The translations under genes and the position numbers were made by a program. The notes below the pieces were generated by a model. That model was not told the DNA's origin, made no database searches, and saw only the letters and a list, made by a program, of their open reading frames with translations. A stretch of 64,000 bases of DNA from the NCBI GenBank assembly GCA_037013495.1, contig CM072806.1, positions 49,193,814 through 49,257,813 on the forward strand. The letters are read 5' to 3'. The DNA is from Hippophae tibetana. Taxonomy: Eukaryota > Streptophyta > Magnoliopsida > Rosales > Elaeagnaceae. This document shows, piece after piece, positions 45,618 to 57,200 of the stretch; positions within the stretch are counted from its first letter, which is position 1, and every line of letters begins with the position of its first letter.

Positions 45618-46799
45618 GTTCTTCTCTTTTTGGGAAGAACTAGTTATGTTTTTATAGATTTTTAGCTTTGATTTAATAAGCGAAGATGCAAATCTGTTTG
45701 GAGGTTTTCCAGCAACATAATTAGCATCAAACTATTGTAAATATTCTTTTAAGTTATAATTTTAATGGATTCTTTACATTTATTTTCTTATGTTTTATTT
45801 TTATATGTTATATTTAATTTGTCTATAATTAAAATTAACTTGGTTGGCTCTTTGTAAATATGATATAATAATAATGTTGTTATGCTTGCGAAATATTAAA
45901 TAGGTAAAACAGTTCTATAAAATAAATTATTTTTGTTTTTATTCAAGATTTTATATTAAGGATGTTAGAGAGAAATATATTATTTTTCATCACAAACTTA
46001 AAACTGAAAAATTAGATTTTAAGATTTAATTATCTGATCAGATCTAGAGTAGTGTTCTTTTATTTGTTGGTACAATCGCTCTATAGTTAGAGTGAAGCTC
46101 TATTTCAAAAGTTTTTTTGATAACTATTATTCAAAAATTTACTAACGACATATTTTCGATAATAGTTTTAAAACTTGAAAGTTAGTACTCGGATAATTAA
46201 CTTATTAGGTTTAATTTGGACACCTTAAGTAAAGTCGAATTAACTGACTCCGCCTAAAGTTGATATTATATGGTTTGATATTTTCTTAGAAATAAAGTTG
46301 GAATTTAATACTTAATTAATTAATAGGCCCCTCCTAAGGATATTAGTTAGTTAATATTAAACATACGTATTTAAGCCTCACTTAAGGACACTTTCGTACT
46401 AAAAAGAGAAAATCAACAAATATCAATTTATATCTTTAATAACCTAAATAATATAAGCAAGCATAATTAACTTAGTTGTTATATCCTTAAATACTCCATT
46501 GTTATGAATGATAAAAATTTGCATTAATGTTTATTGAATCATATCAATGTATATTTTTTAATGTTATTAGATTAGAAAACAAAACCAAAATATCATGATA
46601 GGATGTTTAGAATTTAGTTTCGTTTTTAGGATTTTGAATAATAAATTAAAAACCACATATATTTTTTCCTTAGATTGACTTTGGGAGTATACTTATCATT
46701 TTCTATAAAATGATTCATGCACTTGCGAGAGTTTTACAAATTATAAAGCCAAAAGAATCCACAAGATCGGTATTTGCAATGTCGATCTTGTGGTCATCA

Positions 46800-47460
46800 A
46801 GTTTTTAACACCATTGTCGGGGAAGATATAACGTTTTTAAATTATTTATCAAAAATTTGAAAAAAATTATGCTATAAATAATTGTGATTTTTTTTATTTA
46901 TTTTGAGTTTAAAAAAATTTCAAAAAACAAGTTACAAAAAAATTTCAAAAAAAATTAAATAATGAGCTCTTAAAAATAAATAAATAATGAAAAAATTAAT
47001 TAATTTAACTTAATTAACTTAGATTTCTACTACCTTAATTTATTAATTTAATTAACTTAGATTTTAACTTAATTTAATTAGCTTAGATTTTAATAGCGTA
47101 AAAATTAAAGATCCAAGAGAGTTTTGTCTAGGAGACTAGTTCTTAGAAGCCTTTGTGCCACTAATCTTTCCTGTGAACGTTTCTCTGTCTAGGAGGATCG
47201 TTTTTAAGGAGGCATTGCCTCCCATTCTTTCCTGGGAGCACTCTCAGTTAATACTAATTATGTTATTTAATTTAGAGATTATAATAAAAAAAATAAAAAA
47301 ATTATACTAAAGCTATCTCTAAAATTTAAATATTTTTAATTACAATTTGTGATAAAATAGAGTTAGTTACTTTGTTAGATCTAGTTACAATTGTGTTTTG
47401 ATGCCTTCATTATTTGACTTGCACCTAGAAGTGTGTTATCTAACACCCACGATTATGTTC
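46800..47460 (+). mobile_element. Leader of the nested Athila-like element
   Basis: The sequence after the primer-binding site contains a 62-bp direct duplication (47,127-47,188 and 47,189-47,248; TCTAGGAG...CTTTCCTG). No gag gene is recognised before the sequence returns to the Tat element's integrase near 47,467. Confidence 0.45.
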
Positions 47461-47466
47461 CTAGTT

Positions 47467-49690
47467 TTAACTAAAGAAAATTTTGAAAATCCATAGGACA
47501 TGATTTAAAAAGTATAAGTAGACAACCTTGCGCTCGATCATTCTTCTTAGAAATTCATCCCTCTTTTCCTCTGATAAGGTCAATTTGGTTGCTCTTCTCA
47601 CCTTGTTTTGTTCCTTTGTTAGCATTGATCTGTGCGTAGGAATTGTGACCTCGATTGGTATAATTGCTTCGGTTCCATAAACTAGGGGGAAAAGGTTCTC
47701 ATTAGTGCTCCCTCGAAGGCTTGTCTTGATAGCCCATAACATGCCTAGAAGCTCCTCCACCCATCATCCTTTGGTGCTTTCTAACTTTTTCTTCAATAGA
47801 TTTATGATTATTTTATTGTAAGACTCAACTTGATCATTCGTCTGGGGATAGTATGATGTTGAATGGCTTATCTTAATATTGTATTTGAGAATGAATGCTT
47901 TGATTTTTTTATCAATGAATTGTCGCCCGTTATATGTAATGAGTTCCCTAGGGAGGCTGAAGCGACAAATTATGGATTTCCATATAAATCGAATTACCTC
48001 TTCCTCTTGTATTCTTCCTAGGGGTTATACTTAGATCCATTTTGAAAATAATCAGTGGCAACAAGGATAAACCTTTTCTAGCCCGTGCCTATGGGCATGG
48101 GTCCTATTATATCTAGTCCTCACTTGTAAAAAGGTTAAGAACTTACTACCCCTACCATGATATTTGGGGATGTATGGGTTAGTGGGGAAAACCTTTGGCA
48201 TTTATTGCACTTTTGGGTGTATTTGGTGCAATATATTAGCATGGTGGGACAATAATAACCCTATCTCAAAATTCGTTGTGATAATTTTCTACCCCCAGAA
48301 TACAAACTATAGTCTTCTTCGTATGCTTCCCACATCATCCTTTCGACTCTCTCTGTAGCTATACATAAGAGTCCAAGGTCTAGTGGGGTTTTTCAGTATT
48401 GTTTTCTTGCCTTGATCATGTACCAACCTACCTTGGCTTCAATTTGCTTTGGGTCATGCGATCTTTAGGTAGGTTCCCATTTTCAAAGAAATTGTAGATT
48501 AGGGTAAACCATATGATATCGGGAGTTCCCACGCATCCAATCCTTATTTTGGTCTCTTCCGAAGATTCCTTTGTCAGCACTATTACTAATACCACCCCGT
48601 CACGATTGGTCTCATTTATTGATGCCAAGGTTGCTAAGGAATTAGCGTGACCATTCTCATTTCATGCTATCTGCTCGATCTTGAACCTGGAGAATTTTGA
48701 GCATTGACATTTTAATCTCTCCAAGTACTTCCTCATCTTTCTATTTCTTACTTCAAATGTTCCCAAAAATCGATTGACCATGAGCCTAGAATGATTATGT
48801 AAGGTGATTCTATCTTCCCCTAGATTTTTTGCGAGTATGACACCAAATATGGAAACTTCATATTTCGTGATGTTATTAGTTACTTGAAAATAAAGCCTGA
48901 CTACATATTCAAAGTAGTTCTCCTCCCCATCCACTATAACCACCCTTAGTCTTACGCCTTTAAAGTTTTGCGCCCTATCAACAAATACCTACCAAGTCAG
49001 TGCCTCCTTTGGTCTACCGTACATACTCTCATTTTCTCTATTTTGTTAACGACCTCAGGACTATCAATGAATTTGGCCACAAATTTGGCCACAACCTGCC
49101 CTTTGATGGCTATTCTAGCCATGTATTTGATATCATATTCTCCCAACTCTATGGGTATTTGGGCTAGTCTCCCCGCAACCTTTGGTTTTGTCAGGATATT
49201 TTTAAGAGATTGTAAAGTAAGTACCATAATTATGTGTGAGCCAAAGTAATGCCCAAGCTTTCTTGTAGTAATCTTGAGAGCAAAGGGAAGTTTATCTATG
49301 GTGGGATATCTGCTTTGGGCCTCTGTTAAAAGTTGGCTGACATAGTAGAGGAGGTGCTGAATTTTGTTCCTCTCAGGTATTAGCACGAAATTGCATGTTT
49401 GGGGTGTGATAACCAAATATAGATAAAGAATCTCTCCTGGTAGAGGGATAACCAAGACGAGGGTATTACTAAGGTACTTCTTGATTTCTTCAAAGACTGT
49501 GTTGCAATCCTCGTTCCAAAAGACAATCTTATTCTTTCTTAGCATCTTAAAGAAGGACATACACTTATTCGTGCATTTAGCAACAAACCTGCTCAGTGCC
49601 CATATTCTTCCATTTGTATTTTGTTTGGATTGGCCTCAATCCCTCTTGTTGACACGAGATGCCCTAGGAATTTTCCTACAACCATACCTT
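47467..49690 (-). pseudogene. Polymerase-integrase region of the 41.3-62.4 kb Tat element (fossil)
   Basis: The 187-residue stretch 48,997-49,560 spans the end of reverse transcriptase and the Gypsy RNase H (SQLLTEAQSRYPTIDKLPFA). Stretch 48,662-48,943 is the second, archaeal-type RNase H (NNITKYEVSIFGVILAKNLG). Stretch 47,467-47,760 is the integrase C-terminal part (FPLVYGTEAIIPIEV). It is a broken fossil. Confidence 0.85.
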
Positions 49691-50019
49691 TATACACATT
49701 TTCTACTATACTCAAAACCTATATTCGATCACATAATAACATAAAAAACTAAAATATGTTTAACAAAGTTTAAATAATACAAATAATTGAAAACTTAAAT
49801 ATTAATTAATTACTTGAGAATTAAATTTATTACAAAAAATAATTTATATACAATACATACACACACATATATATATATTTATATATATATATATAACTTA
49901 AATTACAAATAAAATGACGTCATCTCTTTTTGTCATGGATTTTGTGATATTCCCACTTTATTTCAAGGAGAGGAAACTTGGTTTGCTTAGAATCACTAGC
50001 ATAGTGACCATGAAATTAG

Positions 50020-51097
50020 GTAAGAGAGATGAGATGGAGTTTGGGCAAAAAATAGTTGGTCAATATAACAATTCATTCCCCTAAATACATGAGCACATAA
50101 ACATCCATCAAATAAGCAGCCCAAACTTAAGAGACACAAAAATAGAGAAATTAAAGCATTATAAAAATTAACATGGTGTTTTATTATGTTATTTAAGATC
50201 ATCAAATTCTTCTCCTAGTGTTATAATTTGAACTATGTGTTTTGTCCATTCTTCTCGTAAATCATCATAAATTTGCATATTATAGCCTAACTTGTTGTAA
50301 CCAAAAGCTATATGTAATTAAATTCAAATAAAAATGTAATATCATGAATTCACAAAAAATAACTTATATATGTTAAAAGATTAGTAAAAGAGATTACCAT
50401 ATCAACACCGGAGTGATATAATAATAACCTCATCCCTTCAAAATCATATTAGCATTGTATTAATCTTTTGTCTATAAATATGAAGCTATCTGAAATCAAG
50501 CTGATATTTTTAATGTTATAATGAGCTCTAAATATGAAGTCAAATATAACTATGATTTGTTACTTAGATTGTTTGAATTTTGGTGCCCATAAAATTAATA
50601 CTTTTGTATTTCCTTAAGGTGAAACAACAATTATTTTTAGTGGTTTTCCTGTATTTGGCCGGCCAATGACTACCATGATGTTTTCATACTAGGGAACTAA
50701 GCAAGAGAGATGAGATGAAGATTGGGCAAAAAACATGTCCATATAGCAATTCATTCCCCTAAATACATGAGCACATAAGCATTCATAAAATAAGCTCCCC
50801 AAACTTCAAACACATGAATAGATAAATTAAAGCATTATAAAAATTAGCATGATGTTGTCATATTCTATTCAAGATCGTTAGAATATTTTCCTGATTCTTC
50901 TTGTAATGATATAATTTGAACCATGTGTTCTACCCATTCTTCTTGTAAATCATCAAAAATTTGTAAGTCATAGCCCGACTTTTTCCAACCAAAGAACTAC
51001 ATGTATTTAAATTCAAAATAAGAATGTAATATCATGCTTTCACAAAAAATAACTTATATATGTTAAAAAGGTATATTGGTAAAAGAGATTACCACAT
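50020..51097 (-). repeat. Duplicated terminal exon of the Ulp1-like region
   Basis: Two direct copies of about 390 bp (50,020-50,405 and 50,697-51,097) share blocks such as CAATTCATTCCCCTAAATAC, AAGCATTATAAAAATTA and AAAAAATAACTTATATATGT. Both encode the same C-terminal segment: DLREEWTKHIVQII in one copy, DLQEEWVEHMVQII in the other. Confidence 0.8.
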
Positions 51098-52407
51098 CTT
51101 TAATTGGAACGATGATATTTGTGATGATTTCTCTCATAAACTTCATGACATAGTAACCACACATGACTCCATCATTTTGTTATGGAACATACAAAAACAA
51201 GTGTACATGATTTTCCATATTCGAACATCTTTATTATTAAATAGTAAAATTAATTAAATTATTAATATTCGTTTGTACATACCATAACTTTGTCTCATAT
51301 ATGCTTATGAGATTTTTTAAGGTCAATGCCCCTACACTTGTTCCACAACTTCCATGTCCTATCAAAGTTTAAAATGGTTAGTTTTTATTAAATATTACAA
51401 ATAAAAATAGCTAGCTATAGCTCTTACATTTTAACAACTGTTTTTGTATCTTTACTCAATTCTATGGAAGTTAAGTCACAGTACCAAACATAATTGCCAT
51501 ATAGATCAAGGATTATCAACTTCTGATTTATGTTAAGTGTTAATGTCATATCACATAATTGTTTAGCTCTAATGCTAACATCCTTCTCTTGATATTGATT
51601 GACAAATGAAGAATCATAGAACATTGCTAAATGTGATGAATGATTAGCTTGAAGTCAATAATAACATGCTCTATATAAAAGAAATATATATAAATAATTA
51701 GATAAATAAATATAATTATATATGTTCTACATAAATGAAAGCTATTTACTAATTGAAGACTCACCTTATCCATACTTGAATTATACTTAAATCGATCATT
51801 TGATATTCAAACAGTTGCAATATGCACTCGATCGATATATATATATGTTTGGCCAATGTCTACATCATAAATATCTCTAGGAAGTGGCACAATCGATCCA
51901 TCATTTATGTTAGTCTTGCTTGCAACAATAGTCATCAAAGAGCTAAGATTTTTGCTAAAGTTTATAGCATAATCATAACTATATGTTTTCCATGGTTTTT
52001 TCTGGAATGACTCAGTGCGCGATGATTACCCACTAGACATAGATTTACCATAAGATACTTGCTAATTTTGATATAATAGACTAAAGAAGAGGTATTATAT
52101 ATGTTGGTAACAATAAAAGAATAATAATATAATAGTAGTAAAAAAAGTGTTATCTTAAGTAAAAAAATAGTACAATGTCAAAATTTATCACAATTTGATT
52201 CGACGACCAAGCCACATATTATCTAACCGCTTCTTGGACTATGATAGCATCAAAAGGCACATGTAATGGACAATTATGGAGCAATGATTGATCAATTACT
52301 ATTTGCCAATAATTTGGAAAATATTGATTATGAATTATTCGATCATCACCCAATTGTTGTATAATTTCAATAGTAACATAGTTCGTTGATGATGGATGTT
52401 TTAACAA
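50140..52407 (-). pseudogene. Ulp1-like (C48) cysteine protease region of the CACTA element
   Basis: Segments in order on the minus strand: HVPFDAIIVQEAVR (52,219-52,407), QKLIILDLYGNYVWYCDL (51,424-51,624, like the strand following the catalytic His in Ulp1 proteins), the Cys motif GVMCGYYVMKFMREII (Cys codon 51,159-51,161), and a C-terminal DLQEEWVEHMVQII (about 50,900-50,960). Ulp1-type proteases remove SUMO-like tags; plant CACTA and Mutator elements have carried such domains. The catalytic HW pair seems replaced by Asn-Gln, and frames are broken, so activity is unlikely. Confidence 0.65.
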
Positions 52408-52499
52408 ACATTTTATATTATGTAAAAAAATTAAGCATTATATATAACAAAAAATAAAAATAATAAACTATTTACGTAAACTTTAAATCTTACCACAAA

Positions 52500-54077
52500 T
52501 TATTTATCAAATAGAGGACTCATATGTGGGGTAGCTATTAGAATGACATTCTCATCAAAACATTCATCATGATGTGATGGATGATAAGAATGCACAGATT
52601 GCATTAGAGATATTGAACCATTACCTGATTGCATATGCATTCCTGGCATAAAGGGAGGACCAATAGGATGATTATATCCCATACAGGATATAGGTCGAGT
52701 GTCATGAGATTGCATAGGTGGCATGTCTAGCATGGATAGTTGCATGCCTAGCCAATAGGGAATGCCTTCATTGTAGTATGTTGCCAAGCCTGACATGTGT
52801 TATGATTGATATTCTTTTAAAGTGACAATCTCACTTAACACTGAGGCCTTAAAGAAGCTAAATTCTTCTTTAATTTTATACTACTTCTCCTTACTGACCA
52901 TCTAAGGCTTTTGTTTTGAAATGTTAAAAAACTTCATATAACCATCATACTAGCTTCCCCCTTAACACAGCCAGGATGCTCGCGTCCAAATGCATGATAT
53001 ATAACATCTCTCCCTGAATGTTCGATTATTTCACCCCTGGCTATTTGTTTCTGAACAGCTCTTTACAAATAAATAAAGCAAACAAACATATCATACATTA
53101 TTACATCAATTAGAAAAAATCATAAGGACTTTGTATCAAGTTAAATTACTAACCAACTTATTTAGTTGTTCTTCTCCTCATTTAGTCATTCGTATTGACT
53201 TCTTCATTTTAGGAGTCTTTGTTTCTATATACAATTCAGATCAGGTAACCGGTCTACCCAATTCAGTTTCCTACATAAATTAAATAAATTTATTAACCAT
53301 GACATCAACTTAAATTTGAGGAAAATAAATACAAAAATATTTATAAATTAACAACTTAATAATACCATTCTTTGTCTAACTTTAGGATTTGAATACCTCC
53401 CAACATGATTAGGAAGGATATTTTTCATTTGTATATTCTAATGTTCTTCCCTAATAATTTGAAATTTATCCGTACGTCTATCAACCACAAAGTCTTTCCA
53501 TACTTGGGGTTCAATCCAAGGGTGTTCTTCATGGATTTTGTATAGTTCTACTTTATCAAGTGATTCCAAATATAGAAACACATAATTTCTGGCCAATTTG
53601 GAAGTTTTATATTCTTTTCATGCCTTGTTTGCAATCTTATAAAACTTGCTTATCCAAGTGTCAGGGACTTTATAACGATTCTATAAAAACACACTACAAA
53701 AGATGAGATATAATACAAAAAAGATATAATATATGTAATTAGTTATAAAATAAAAGAGACTTACACAAATGGTTTTCCATATTTTTGAAATTTTCAACTT
53801 CGTCAACCTTAGTCCTATAATTTATATTGATTGGTATACTTGACTTCACAAGTCTACTAATAGAGGATTTCAATTGTTGACCATTTTCCTCTAATGGATT
53901 ACCAGTAGCATCAAATAAAATGGGTACTCTATCATCTGGGTTAAGTGGATCTACAAGATCTGGTACACTAGGATCCATGAAATATCTATAAACAATGATG
54001 AAATAGAAATTAATTGACAATTTTAAATCCAAACATATAAACATGCAAGAGTTATTAGAATAATATAGAACATACAT
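52500..54077 (-). pseudogene. TNPA-like second gene of the CACTA element
   Basis: The minus strand shows a start region SVPDLVDPLNPDDRVP (about 53,960), then NRYKVPDTWISKFYKIANKA (about 53,630-53,690) and GRYSNPKVRQRM (about 53,360-53,400). Next come a TELGRPVT-type motif followed by TKTPKMKK (about 53,200-53,270), which fits plant Transposase_24-type TNPA proteins (...ELGR...E.F..TH...), and a Met/Pro/His-rich tail (52,500-52,796). Introns are likely between these segments; stops are present. Confidence 0.6.
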
Positions 54078-54244
54078 TATGTTTAATTAGGTTGTTGATC
54101 GTATATATATATATATATATTCCTTCACAATCATTCAAGTCTATGACAGAGAATCATCGTCATCAACTAAATCATCACATACATTAGGTAATTTGTTTGA
54201 GAAATTACTAATATTAGATAATTTATCAAGCATGTCATCATCTT

Positions 54245-57200
54245 CTAAAGCATCACAATGGTAGAACTCTTTTGTGGAGGCGTTAACACAACAAACCATC
54301 TTGTGTCAATTGGATTGCTCACGTAAAATACTTGTTTTGCATGAAGTCCTAACGTGAAAGAATCATCAATGTGACTTATCATGGATAAATTTACAAGGAT
54401 AAATCCAAAATCATCTATTTTATATCCAACCTTGATAACATCTTTGACCCAATCACACAAGAATATTGTTTCATAGAAGACCTCATAATCAAGTTTCCAA
54501 GTTTCTTAAATTATATCATAATATGTTCTATCAGAAAGTACATGATTACCATCTTTTGAACTGGAAAATTGCACAGTTTATGCAACCATCTTCACACCAC
54601 TATTCTGATTTACTCAAACTTTGTCCCTTGCTTGAGTCGTAAACCTCTATCCATTAATTGTTAAACTAGAATATGTTTTGACATCGAATTTTGAACCATA
54701 TGCAAGCCATTCTAAACTTTCTATTATTTTATGATTGAGTTTGTTGAGCACAACTCGAATCTATGCATATAAAAACATGAAATGTGTTTAAAAAAAGTTT
54801 TAAAACATTATATAGAAGTACTAATAAATTCTTGTATGTGACATTTACATTGTTGCAAAACCAATTAATAAGCTTTCGTTTATGTTCATCATACAACCAT
54901 TTTTTATCTCCTTTTTTTTTATAACGAGGATCAATATTCATTAAGTTTAAATGCATTATGTAATGTTATTAAAGATATATCAATTAAATATCATTAATAG
55001 TTAAATAAAAAGGTTGAACCTGTCATCACTTACTCTATATAAGGTTATGCCTCATTATTATTTCCCAAAATGAATCAGTGTGCTTTTTCCCATCGAGTAT
55101 GATCAATAAGCAATTTCTTGCTTCCACTAAGAATAAGGTTATCTACTTGGATCATGTGACGTTCTAAGAACAACTTTTACATAGGATTCTCAATTTCAGT
55201 GCAACCACTAAAGTATTCAGAACAAAACTCAATGGTCTATTCAGCAATGTAACATTCCACCATGTATCCTTCAGGACAATTTTTATTATTTACATATCTT
55301 TTAAGGAATTGCATGTATCTCTCAAAAGGATACATCCACCTTAAGTAAGTAGGATGTTGTCTCTTTTTAAGAACATAAAATCGTGCAAGTATACATGGTC
55401 ACAAGTAATAATATGATAAGTAAAATATCGTTCCCAAAGATATTTGTTACCAACTTTCGTTAATTACTAAAATTATTTAAACCCGATTTTATCCAAATAA
55501 TCAATAAGTTGATGCAGTTTGACTTAACTAATAATTTTTTTTAACAGTTTGTACGAAAATTCTAGGATTGCAGTTTACCTAAATTAATCCACTTGAATAT
55601 TTTATTCTCTCTTGATTTATGTTCTCATGTTTTAAGTTGTTAACAAAGAACTCCTAATTTATCCATATATCTCTTTCAAGCTCCATACAGATACATCTAG
55701 TTAAAATGATTCACTATATTCTTATGAGAATTAAATTTAACCAGATTTATTAAGTTCTCAGTTCTTAAATAGTTACACATATAATAAAATTATATTTTTA
55801 TCACTTATGTATATACGTTATTTTATCACGAGCAACACACAAAAATGTATTTTTCAAGTTTATTTAAGTGTCACATATGAGTTAATTAATCTTCCGATAA
55901 TTAAAAGCATTAAACACAGATAAAATAAACAACTTAAAATAGTTCCATAAATCATTCAAAAATAATTAATTCAAGTTTCATAATTTACGCTACACTGCAA
56001 TCCTAGAACAAATAAATTAGTTCATAGAAAAAATTAAAATTACAACACAACAATAATAAAGCATTGCAGAGAAATAAAAATTAAAAGAAAATAGATTAGG
56101 AGAAACTCTTTCACGATTCCTCAATGAAAAATAAATTTCTTCCCTTTCTTTTTTCTTCGTTGTCTTCTTTCTCTATAATTTCCCTAAGAAAATACAACAC
56201 AAAAATATCAAATAAACTTTCTGTGTGTTATACAAAACACGCAGAGAGGAAAAACAAAGAAAATGGTGAGGAGAGAAAAATGTCAAAAGAACTGCGAGCT
56301 AAAACGAAAAAATGAAAATTGAAAAAACCCCCCAATTAATTTTTGCATACAAAATATATCCCCTCTTTCCAATTATTCTTTTATTTTTTTATCAGTGGGG
56401 GACAAAAATACAGGGGGGAATTAAAATAACAAAAAACTGTTCTGCGCGTTTATATTTTTTTTTCTTTTTATACATGCCACGTGTCACCATGTGATTGGCT
56501 GGAGGAAATAAAGAGACACGTGGTGGATTTTCATTGGGTGGGAAGATCGGGCTCATGGAGAACAGCTGGATCGCGTCGCACAAGATTTCCTCGTGTTGGA
56601 AGTGCGTTAACGACTGGAAAGTGGGTGCTATTTCTGCATTTTTATTTTACCAAATACATACCACGTGTCGTCATGTGATTGGCTAGAATATTTAGGAGAC
56701 ATTTGGCTTCTTATTTTTCGTTGAAACACGAGGGTGCACACTGCTTGGATGAACCGCGTCGCACGGGATTGTAGGCGAGCGACTCAGTTCGCGATAGCTT
56801 GGTTCCACGCGCTTCAATCTGGACCGTTCAACTGATCCAACGGTGAGCGATGCACCTCGGGGAAATTCTGCGCAGCCAACATGTGGGTCCCACCCTGCAC
56901 GTCAGTCTGTGCGGCAGGTGGGCCCCACGTGTGCCGAGTTGCGCGCTTCAGGAATTCCGGCTTAATCGTTTTTGTTGCGTCTGGATTTCACGCGCCCAAT
57001 CTTGACCATTGATGGGATGATCGAGCGGTTTGTGTTAGGCGTTGTGAATGTCGCGAGTGGCTCTTCTCCTGCACAGAAATTCAACTTTTTATTAATTACA
57101 TTTTGACCTACAAATTTAATTTAAATTAATTTCTAATATTTTGATATTTGCAATTTAACCCATTCTTAATTTCAAATTAAATTGTATTCTTTTTATAATT

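Larger units (their letters stand above)
44961..46799 (+). mobile_element. Large LTR (1.84 kb) of an Athila-like Gypsy element, nested
   Basis: It starts TGAGTACTTAAAAACAC and ends GTGGTCATCA. Directly after it, about 46,802-46,822 (TTTTTAACACCATTGTCGGGG) resembles the Athila-type primer-binding site (TTGGCGCCGTTGCCGGGG). The U5-type motif (TTGGGAGTATACTTATCATTTT...GCACTTGCG, about 46,681-46,728) matches the other large LTRs. A GC-rich block at 45,250-45,540 holds a 30-bp tandem repeat. No second LTR was found. It interrupts the 41.3-kb Tat element. Confidence 0.65.

Noticed and set aside
53690-53705. CACTACAAAAGATG at about 53,693 as a CACTA left terminus
   Set aside because: It lies within the TNPA-like region with element genes continuing on both sides, and it does not match the right terminus.
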